Source: an uncultured Leptotrichia sp. (GTDB lineage Bacteria > Fusobacteriota > Fusobacteriia > Fusobacteriales > Leptotrichiaceae). Taken from it: a stretch of DNA of 15,589 nucleotides. The DNA lies in NCBI GenBank assembly GCA_937925095.1, contig CALEXX010000032.1, positions 1 to 15,589 on the forward strand, read 5' to 3'. The first letter of the stretch is position 1, and the number at the start of each line of letters is the position of its first letter. Below, in pieces: positions 6,811 to 13,261 of the stretch. The notes under the pieces are model-generated. The model was not told the DNA's origin and did not search any database. It was given only the letters and a program-made list of their open reading frames with translations. A program made the position numbers and the translations under genes.

Positions 6811-8115
6811 TTATTTCCCCGCCTTTCGTGCATTACTTACTCTTGTTTTAGCTTTTCCGACCCAGTCAGTAACTTCTATTTTAGAAGGACAGATATATGT
6901 ACACAATCCACATGTGATACATCTGTCAGCACAGGCTGCTATTACACCCTCTGTATTTTTCTGTTTTTCAAGATTCATAATTTGTACAGGCTGTATTTTT
7001 GCCGGACAATGTTCGATACAAAGTCCACATCTCAAACAAGGAAGTTCCTCTTCAACTACTTTAGGTAGTACAGTTATCGAGTTGCTGTAAGTAGTCACTA
7101 CAAAAGTATCATTTGCAATGGATTTACCCATCATAGGCCCTCCACCTAATACAAACATTTCATTTACATTTTCAGCATATCCACCGATTTTTTCTATTAT
7201 ATAGTCTACTGATGTCCCTATTGGAACATACACATTTTCAGGACTTTTTACTCCTTCTCCTGATATTGTAACTATTCTGTGAGTTATAGGTTTTTTATCT
7301 CTCAGTGCTTCTGAAAGATAGATTGCTGTAGTAGCATTATTTACTATTATTCCGATTTCTCCTGGGAATCTATCATATTCTTTCTTAAAAAGCTCCCTTA
7401 TAAGAACTCTTTCCCATCCCATTGGATAAGCATCAGGTACTGTAACCACTTCTATATTCTGATATCCTTCTGTTGCTTCCTGAAGTTTCTTTGCAAGTTT
7501 GTCATTTACAACTTTTATTGCAATTACTCCTTTTTTAGCATGACCTGCCTTCATTAGGAAATGAGTACCATCTATAAGTTCTTTTGCATGTTTTTCCATT
7601 ACTTTATAATCTGAAGTAAGATAAGGTTCACATTCAACTGCATTTATAAGTACAGTGTCTATGTCTTTTGCATTTTCATACTTAATATATGTAGGAAATC
7701 CTGAACCTCCTAATCCAAGTACTCCAATTTCCTTTATTGCAGCAACTAGTTCTTCTGCTGAAAGTTCATCCGGATTTTCATAAGAAAATGGTACAACTTC
7801 CTCATCTTTAAAATCATTTTCAATTATAAGATGGTTTTGTACCTTACCCGATATATGCATTCTCTTTTCTATTCCCTTTACTGTTCCTGAAACAGGACTG
7901 TAAATAGGTACATACATATCTGTTCTTGTTGCAAGCTTTGTTCCTTTACAAACATGATCTCCTTCCTGCACATGAACATCAAATGCAGTTGAAGCTCCAA
8001 TGATCAGAGGTATGTAAATCATTTCAGGCTCAGGTATAGTGACAATTTCCTTATTCTTTGTCAATCCCTTCTTTCCATTGAGCCTGATTTTACCAATTCC
8101 ACTTATCAAGTTCAT
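6811..8115 (-). CDS. rnfC: Rnf complex subunit RnfC (NADH-side, FMN and 2x[4Fe-4S])
   Basis: This 434-residue cytoplasmic subunit carries the NAD(H) reaction of the Rnf complex. It shows, in order, an RnfC N-terminal barrel-like domain (SPVSGTVKGI near residue 78), the Gly-rich flavin/NADH loop GLGGSGFPT (about 136-144) followed by NAVECEPY, a SLBB-type region (FVLGGGPMMG), and two Cys clusters. The clusters are Cys360/363/366/370 (CLRCGLCIEHCP) and Cys399/402/405/409 (CITCGLCTYICP). Length is typical for RnfC without the long C-terminal repeats of enterobacteria. ATG 8115 is chosen because AAAGGAG lies eight bases upstream; an in-frame ATG at 8145 would lie upstream of that site. It is first in the rnf unit. 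All residues expected for NADH oxidation/reduction appear present, unlike in the related NqrA. Confidence 0.96.
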   Translation of the reverse strand: MNLISGIGKIRLNGKKGLTKNKEIVTIPEPEMIYIPLIIGASTAFDVHVQEGDHVCKGTKLATRTDMYVPIYSPVSGTVKGIEKRMHISGKVQNHLIIENDFKDEEVVPFSYENPDELSAEELVAAIKEIGVLGLGGSGFPTYIKYENAKDIDTVLINAVECEPYLTSDYKVMEKHAKELIDGTHFLMKAGHAKKGVIAIKVVNDKLAKKLQEATEGYQNIEVVTVPDAYPMGWERVLIRELFKKEYDRFPGEIGIIVNNATTAIYLSEALRDKKPITHRIVTISGEGVKSPENVYVPIGTSVDYIIEKIGGYAENVNEMFVLGGGPMMGKSIANDTFVVTTYSNSITVLPKVVEEELPCLRCGLCIEHCPAKIQPVQIMNLEKQKNTEGVIAACADRCITCGLCTYICPSKIEVTDWVGKAKTRVSNARKAGK

Positions 8116-8176
8116 AATTCTCTCTCCTTTAAAACAATGTAACAAATTCTATTTTGAATTTTTTTTCATTATTAAA

Positions 8177-8205
8177 ATTATACCACAAAAATTTAAAAAT
8201 AAAAC
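8177..8205 (-). promoter_or_regulatory. Putative promoter of the rnf unit
   Basis: On the minus strand TATAAT (8177-8182) is preceded by TG and one base, a strong extended -10. The -35 region (8200-8205, GTTTTA) is weak. Transcription would start near 8170, about 55 bases before the rnfC ATG, so the rnf genes can be expressed apart from ecfT upstream. No terminator is visible between ecfT and rnfC. Confidence 0.65.
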
Positions 8206-8996
8206 AGGAAAATGTAAAATATAACGAAAAAAATCACAACACCTATATAAATAGTATCTTTTACACTCCATTTTAATTTATTATACTCAACTATTTCTCC
8301 ATTTATAACAAAATTTTTTACCGCCATTATTTCAGCAGTTCTGTTTACTTTTTCTATAGTAAGCCTAAACAATGGGATTACAATAAGAAAAAATTCCTTA
8401 AAATTCCTCACTGAAATTTTTGAAAAATTTCCCCTACTCTTCTGAATTTTTATTATCTTTTTCAATTCTTCATGTACAATAGGCAAAAAATAAATAGAAA
8501 AAGTATAAATTAAACTTATTTCTGTATTTTTTCCTTTTTTTCCTGTCAGATAGTTAAATCCCTTCATTATTTCATTTACACTTGTTGTTGATGTGAAAAT
8601 TTCAACTATTAATGTGAGAAGAAATATTTGACAAATTACATTCAGTGAAATCAGAACAGGAGTATCATAAATTTTTAAAATTTTTAAATCTAGTAAAAGT
8701 AATCCGCTTTTCATAAAAAAAATATTAAAAATCATAAGAATAATTCCCATACTTAAATATATTTTTATTTTTTTTATAATTCCTGTAAAACTTATTTTTG
8801 ATATAATCATTTCCACAAAAAAGAATACAGAAATCAAAAAATATCCTTTAAATGAAGCTTCAAATGAAAAAAAAGAACCTGACAGTACTGAAATTATCAG
8901 CATTAAAGCTCCTACTATCTTACTCCTCGGATCCAGTTTATGTAAAAAAGAATCTGAAGGATTATAAATTCCCTGTGTAAATGATATATTACCCAT
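8193..8996 (-). CDS. ecfT: ECF transporter transmembrane protein EcfT
   Basis: This 267-residue membrane protein has the EcfT opening GIYNPSDSFLHKLDPRSK (residues 9-26), several hydrophobic helices, and a cytoplasmic coupling region that would contact the ATPases. EcfT proteins carry two Ala-Arg-Gly-type motifs there. The first is present as S187-R-G189; the second is altered to AVKNF (225-229) in place of the usual A-x-x-R-G-F/Y. EcfT joins the ATPase pair to a substrate-binding S component; none of the well-known S-component types is adjacent. GGAGAG lies four bases before the ATG. The gene follows the fused ATPase by 56 bases, and rnfC is next on the same strand. The substrate cannot be read from the sequence. 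Confidence 0.85.
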   Translation of the reverse strand: MGNISFTQGIYNPSDSFLHKLDPRSKIVGALMLIISVLSGSFFSFEASFKGYFLISVFFFVEMIISKISFTGIIKKIKIYLSMGIILMIFNIFFMKSGLLLLDLKILKIYDTPVLISLNVICQIFLLTLIVEIFTSTTSVNEIMKGFNYLTGKKGKNTEISLIYTFSIYFLPIVHEELKKIIKIQKSRGNFSKISVRNFKEFFLIVIPLFRLTIEKVNRTAEIMAVKNFVINGEIVEYNKLKWSVKDTIYIGVVIFFVIFYIFLFYF

Positions 8997-9052
8997 TTTC
9001 TCTCCAATTCAGTATTATTTTTAATAAATCTTTTTTATCCCTACCCTTTAAA

Positions 9053-10534
9053 CTACAACTTTAAAATATAGTCTGAATACTGTTTTACTATATTTTCATC
9101 ATGGGTTACAAGAATTACGGTTGTTCCATTTTTTTTCATTTTTTCCACTATTTTCATAAATTTTATTGTCATAATATAATCAAGTGCTCCTGTTGGTTCA
9201 TCCAATAGAAGTATTTCAGGCTCTAGACATACTGCAAGCGCTAATCCCAGCATCTTTTTCTCTCCTCCCGAAAGTACAAATGGCGACTTCATAAGAAACT
9301 TTTCATTATATCCAAATATTTCAGCTATTTCATTTATTCTATCTCTTAATTCCTTTGATTTTCTATTTTTTATTTTATATTTTTTTGTTATGTTATATTC
9401 CAGTTCTTCCAAAACTGTTGCTGAAAAAAACTGTTCCCCGGTATTCTGAAATACTATTCCTATTCTTTTTCTTATTTCATACAGTTCTCTTTCTGAAATA
9501 TTTTTATACAGAAGTAATTTTTCATCTTCCTTTTCTTTATTTTCATTCCTGAAACTATACCCAATTTCTCCTGAAAAATTTTCTCCCAGAAATACCAATC
9601 CTGATATTATCTCTATTAACGTTGTTTTTCCAGTTCCTGATTTTCCTGTAATTGCAGTTATACTATCTTTTGGAATATCAATCGAAAGACTGTCTATTAT
9701 TTTTCTTTCCTTTTCATAATAATAACTTATATCCTTAATTTTTATTTTAATCTCTTCTTCCTTCAAAGAAATTTTTGACAAATCAGCAGAATATACAGAA
9801 TTTATTTCATATTCTGTTTCCTTACTCTTTTTCTCTTCCAGTATCTCATTAACTTCTTCTGATTTTCCTATTACTATTTTTCCTTCTTCAGTTATAAAAA
9901 TAATATTGTCACTTCTTCTTATTTCTTCTGGATTGTGAGTTACCGAAACTACTGTTTTTCCATCTTCCAGAAACTTTTCTATAATCCCATTCATTTTCTC
10001 CTTGGTTACCTTATCCCACATTTCTGTAACTTCATCAAGCAGTATAATATCAGGCTCTGTTATAACTGCTCCTGCAAGAGCCACCTTCTGTTTTTCCCCA
10101 CCTGAAAGATTTACAGTTTTTTTATCTATTATATTCTCAAGCTTAAATAATTTTACGTATTTAGCCATATTCTCCTTCATTTTCTCCAAAGGAATCCTAT
10201 TATTTTCCATACCAAAAATTAAACTCTCAGCTACCGTTTCCCCGATTATATGTTCATTTGACTCCTGAAAAACAATTCCTGTCTTTTTCCTGATTTTATA
10301 AAGCTCATCCCTTTTATAAACAAGTTCCTCATTATCTATAAAAATCTGTCCTCCACTTATTTTTTCAAGCCCTACAATCAGTTTTAGAATTGTTGATTTC
10401 CCACTTCCATTTTTCCCAATAATAACGTTATATTTATTTTTTTTCAGGGAAAAAGATATATTTTCCAGTATCATACTATTATTTTTTAAATAACTTACAT
10501 TTTTGAACTCAATAATTCCGGAAATTACACTCAC
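9053..10534 (-). CDS. ECF transporter ATPase with two fused ABC domains (EcfA-EcfA' type)
   Basis: The 493-residue product contains two complete ABC ATPase domains joined by a linker (about 225-262). Domain 1 has Walker A GKNGSGKST (40-48), Q90, signature LSGGE (143-147), Walker B ending D167-E168 and switch H200. Domain 2 has Walker A GKSGTGKTT (297-305), Q363, LSGGE (421-425), D445-E446 and H478. EcfA1 and EcfA2 are usually separate; fusions like this also occur in ECF systems. Domain 1 has EVTEMWD where EPTSxLD is usual, so the two halves are not equivalent. The start is GTG with GGAAGG upstream. It lies 29 bases after holA and 56 before ecfT, whose product it should power. The transported substrate is unknown. 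Confidence 0.9.
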   Translation of the reverse strand: MSVISGIIEFKNVSYLKNNSMILENISFSLKKNKYNVIIGKNGSGKSTILKLIVGLEKISGGQIFIDNEELVYKRDELYKIRKKTGIVFQESNEHIIGETVAESLIFGMENNRIPLEKMKENMAKYVKLFKLENIIDKKTVNLSGGEKQKVALAGAVITEPDIILLDEVTEMWDKVTKEKMNGIIEKFLEDGKTVVSVTHNPEEIRRSDNIIFITEEGKIVIGKSEEVNEILEEKKSKETEYEINSVYSADLSKISLKEEEIKIKIKDISYYYEKERKIIDSLSIDIPKDSITAITGKSGTGKTTLIEIISGLVFLGENFSGEIGYSFRNENKEKEDEKLLLYKNISERELYEIRKRIGIVFQNTGEQFFSATVLEELEYNITKKYKIKNRKSKELRDRINEIAEIFGYNEKFLMKSPFVLSGGEKKMLGLALAVCLEPEILLLDEPTGALDYIMTIKFMKIVEKMKKNGTTVILVTHDENIVKQYSDYILKL

Positions 10535-10563
10535 TCTCCCTTCCTGTATTCTTTATCAACATC

Positions 10564-11547
10564 CTATTTTTTCCCATAACAGCTTACTATTTCCATTATT
10601 AGAAGCTCAACTCCTGTATCCATTCCCATTTTTCCTATCTTTATATCCTTCTCAATTTCCCAGCATCGAAAAACAAGCTTTTTTAAATTTCTGTTGGAAT
10701 ACTTTCTTAATTTTTCTATTTTCTTAAATACAGAATAGTAATTAGGAATTCTTCCATTAGATTTAAAAACTTCCTTTATTTCTTCATACTGGGCTTTAAA
10801 AGCATTATACTGGCCTGAAATACTTTTTCCTGATTCTTTCAAACTACTAAGCTTATACATTATTTCAAGTTCATTATAAAGCTGATAAAGTATCCCCATA
10901 TATTCCTTTGTTGTTTCAAGATAATCAATAACTTCCTGAGCTTTTCCTGAAAATATATTTTCTGTCATTTCATATATTCTGTATTCCTTTTGAATAGATA
11001 CTATATTTCTAATTTTACCAATTTCAAATTTTTCTCCATTCAGGTAAACCTTTATTTTATCGACTTCATTTCGTACCTTAAAAGGATTTTTCCCTATCAT
11101 TTCCAATAGCATATCTGCTTCAGATGGTGTAATTTCAAGTTTTTCCTGAATATATTTTTTTATATCCTTGTCATCTTCCTTTAAAAACAGAAAAACTTCC
11201 AGTTTCTTTTCCTTTTTTAATGATTCCAGCTTTTTATTTAATTTAGCGGGAATTTTCCCATCTTCCCTTGCATAATCAATTACTACTTCCTTTTTATTTA
11301 AATCAAGTTCTGTTATATAGGAAAGTATTTTCTCTAAATCCTTCAGTTTTTCCGCTCTTTTTAACACAACAAGCTCTTCTGTTGAAAAGATTGAATTGAA
11401 GCTTATTTTTTCAAGGAATTTTTCTTCCTCTTTTATGTCTGCATCAAAAAAACTCTCTATAATTCCAGGATTTTCCTCCCTTATTTTCTTTAATGTATCA
11501 AAGTATTTAAATTCCCTATTTTGCAATCCACCGATAAAATATATCAT
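10564..11547 (-). CDS. holA: DNA polymerase III subunit delta
   Basis: The delta subunit opens the sliding clamp as part of the clamp loader. This 327-residue protein matches it in length and layout. It opens with a beta strand (MIYFIGG), has the SIFSTEELVVLKRAEKL segment at about 53-69 that corresponds to the family's '...sLF.e.rlVvl...' strand, and a middle region rich in Lys/Glu. The C-terminal helical domain ends with KDIKIGKMGMDTGVELLIMEI (about 298-318), like the '-D..iK.G......LE.li..' end of HolA. The P-loop is degenerate, as expected, since delta does not bind ATP. AAGGAGA lies just before the ATG. It has a good promoter of its own and is first in a unit with the ECF genes; the pairing with a transporter has no obvious functional logic. 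Confidence 0.8.
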   Translation of the reverse strand: MIYFIGGLQNREFKYFDTLKKIREENPGIIESFFDADIKEEEKFLEKISFNSIFSTEELVVLKRAEKLKDLEKILSYITELDLNKKEVVIDYAREDGKIPAKLNKKLESLKKEKKLEVFLFLKEDDKDIKKYIQEKLEITPSEADMLLEMIGKNPFKVRNEVDKIKVYLNGEKFEIGKIRNIVSIQKEYRIYEMTENIFSGKAQEVIDYLETTKEYMGILYQLYNELEIMYKLSSLKESGKSISGQYNAFKAQYEEIKEVFKSNGRIPNYYSVFKKIEKLRKYSNRNLKKLVFRCWEIEKDIKIGKMGMDTGVELLIMEIVSCYGKK

Positions 11548-11586
11548 ATTTCTCCTTTTTTATCGTTTTTTATTTTTTATAGTAAC

Positions 11587-11615
11587 AGTATACTCTCTTT
11601 AGCCATTTATTTCAA
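11587..11615 (-). promoter_or_regulatory. Promoter of the holA-ECF unit
   Basis: On the minus strand TTGAAA (11610-11615), a spacer of exactly 17 bases and TATACT (11587-11592) give one mismatch to consensus in each hexamer. Transcription would start about 35 bases before the holA ATG. Confidence 0.75.
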
Positions 11616-11616
11616 T

Positions 11617-11645
11617 TTGATTTTTTATTTTTTTTGTGATAAAAT
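11617..11645 (+). promoter_or_regulatory. Promoter of the Tic20/DUF4870-like gene
   Basis: TTGATT (11617-11622), a 17-base spacer and TAAAAT (11640-11645) preceded by TG plus one base form a good extended -10 promoter. Its -35 is one base from the -35 of the opposing holA promoter. Confidence 0.75.
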
Positions 11646-11683
11646 TTAAAAAATAAATCATATAGAATAGGAGGTTATAAAAT

Positions 11684-12046
11684 ATGAACTCAAATATCAA
11701 AGAACAAAGATCTATCGCAGGTTTAAGAGCTAACGCAGCTGCATTTTTAATTAATCTTTCTTATTTCCTGCCAGGAATAAATCTTATAGTACCAATAGTA
11801 GCATTAATTTTAGAAGGTGAAAATGATTTTGTAAGAAATTACGCAAAACAGACTTTGGCACTTAGTGTAGTTACTGTTATTGCATTTGCATTAAACATTG
11901 TAGTTGTTTTAGGGACTTTTGTATTTTTAATTTTTACAGCTATATTGTCAATTTTCCAAATAATTGCAGCAATATCTGCTCTTGTAGAAAAAGAATTTAA
12001 AATACCTTATCTTGAAAAAGTTGTAAATTTATTATTCATAGACTAA
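11684..12046 (+). CDS. Small Tic20/DUF4870-like membrane protein
   Basis: The product is 120 residues with a polar start and three membrane helices (about 18-43, 57-77 and 79-101). The pattern FLPGINLIVPIVALILE ... FVRNYAKQTLALSV ... AAISALVEKEFKIPYLEKV matches the DUF4870/Tic20-like family. In that family a first helix pair is followed by a 'V..ha.qal' amphipathic segment, and the end has a 'G..y.iP' motif. Members are widespread in bacteria and their function is not established. The ATG has AGGAGG nine bases upstream. It is the only plus-strand gene in the window, is transcribed alone from its own promoter, and ends at a shared terminator. Confidence 0.8.
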   Translation: MNSNIKEQRSIAGLRANAAAFLINLSYFLPGINLIVPIVALILEGENDFVRNYAKQTLALSVVTVIAFALNIVVVLGTFVFLIFTAILSIFQIIAAISALVEKEFKIPYLEKVVNLLFID

Positions 12047-12092
12047 AAAAGTTATTAACTGTAACATTATAAAATAAAATATGAATATAAAT

Positions 12093-12133
12093 AAAAAACA
12101 CAGTCTGAATTTGAGTCAGTACTGTGTTTTTTT
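12093..12133. terminator. Bidirectional rho-independent terminator
   Basis: ACACAGT (12098-12104) and CTGA (12105-12108) pair with TCAG (12116-12119) and ACTGTGT (12121-12127), with one bulged T and a seven-base loop. A T-run follows on the plus strand and an equivalent A-run precedes it. It can therefore end transcripts from both converging genes, the DUF4870-like gene and the O-antigen ligase-like gene. Confidence 0.9.
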
Positions 12134-12182
12134 AATCTATCTCTAAAAAGTTATTATCTTTCATTTTAAAGTACTCATTAAT

Positions 12183-13238
12183 TTACTCTTTTTCTTCATT
12201 ATAGGAAAAAGCCAGTATAAAAAGAAGAACTGTCTGTATCCAGAAAATAGTGAAATCTGCTGAATTATGTACTACTGTTCCTATAAGCAGAGCTATTTTC
12301 AATGTATTCCTTTTATTTCCCTTCATTACTTCATATAAATATTTCAAAAATACTCCTGATAATGCAGCTGTTCCTAATAATCCATAACTTAAAAGTGATT
12401 CCATAAGAACATTATGCGAATGAGGATATACATAATTAGTATATTTGTAGTAATAAAAATTCCCATGTCCATATAATAGATTTGTCTTTTTAAAAATTCC
12501 GAGGGCTATTTTAATTATGTCCTTTCTTAACTTAAAATATTCCCCCAAACTGTCAAGTCTTAAAAATGGCACCCTTCCAAAATATACTCCTGCAATATAT
12601 CCTATAAATAAACAAATACATCCAATAAAATATTTCTTTTTCAGATAAAAATAAAATAATACAATTATTCCTGCCACTACTGCCGCTAAAGCCGTTCTTG
12701 AGCCTGATAAAAGCAATGTTACTATATTTAAAATAAATATGGCAAAGTTTACTTTTGATTTTTTTTCAAAAAAGAAGTACAGATTTATTATTGCCGCAAG
12801 CATCATTATGCTTCCAAGATAGTTAGGATTCAGATAGGCAAAATATCCTGCCCTGCTTTTTGTCACAAAATATTCCACTATACTTATAAAAAACGCCACT
12901 ACTGAAAATTTTGCAATAAGTTCCAAATTATTTTTTTTAAAGTTATCATCGATTATAAGGGTATAATACCTTCCAACCATAAGGCAAAGTAAAATTGGAA
13001 CTGCCATCAGTCCATAATAATTTTTGTATATTATTGACATTATTATTGAAAATCCTAAAACTGCTTCCACAATCATTAAAGATTTGTTTTTTAAAATTTT
13101 CTTATATTCTCCAGACACAAAAATCTCTGTCAGTATCGAAAGAGATACCAGCACTAATAAAGCATAATGAATAAAAATTGATGCTCCAAGCAGTACATAC
13201 AGCTTTTCCACATATCCCTTATTTTTTATAGTTTCCAA
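12183..13238 (-). CDS. O-antigen ligase/polymerase family membrane protein (Wzy_C type)
   Basis: This very hydrophobic product of 351 residues has about ten membrane helices. The landmarks are LNPNYLG (about 136-142), LLLSGSRTALAA (about 175-186, with the conserved Arg after SGS), and, in the long outer loop, YPHSHNVLMESLLSYGLLG (about 271-289). The H-x-H-N-x-x-x-E pattern there is characteristic of O-antigen ligases and related polymerases that join glycan chains to lipid A-core or protein. The exact acceptor and donor cannot be told. There is no ATG at the N-terminus. TTG 13238 is preferred because AAGAGG lies nine bases upstream. TTG 13247 touches that site, and GTG 13211 (AAGGG upstream) is a third option. 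It begins shortly after the U32 gene ends, so they are likely co-transcribed. No sugar-transfer genes are nearby in the window. Confidence 0.82.
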   Translation of the reverse strand: METIKNKGYVEKLYVLLGASIFIHYALLVLVSLSILTEIFVSGEYKKILKNKSLMIVEAVLGFSIIMSIIYKNYYGLMAVPILLCLMVGRYYTLIIDDNFKKNNLELIAKFSVVAFFISIVEYFVTKSRAGYFAYLNPNYLGSIMMLAAIINLYFFFEKKSKVNFAIFILNIVTLLLSGSRTALAAVVAGIIVLFYFYLKKKYFIGCICLFIGYIAGVYFGRVPFLRLDSLGEYFKLRKDIIKIALGIFKKTNLLYGHGNFYYYKYTNYVYPHSHNVLMESLLSYGLLGTAALSGVFLKYLYEVMKGNKRNTLKIALLIGTVVHNSADFTIFWIQTVLLFILAFSYNEEKE

Positions 13239-13247
13239 TTCAGACAA

Positions 13248-13253
13248 CCTCTT
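13248..13253 (-). promoter_or_regulatory. Ribosome site that favours a TTG start for the O-antigen ligase-like gene
   Basis: AAGAGG directly abuts the TTG at 13247 but is nine bases before the TTG at 13238, so the latter fits a working start. Confidence 0.45.
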
Positions 13254-13261
13254 TCCACGTA

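Noticed and set aside
8116..8145. Longer RnfC starting at ATG 8145
   Set aside because: The ribosome site AAAGGAG (8124-8130) lies downstream of it, and family alignment begins near MNLISGIGKI.
9053..10534. Fused ATPase as an artefact of two genes joined by a lost stop
   Set aside because: The linker is continuous and in frame, both domains are complete, and no ribosome site precedes the second domain.
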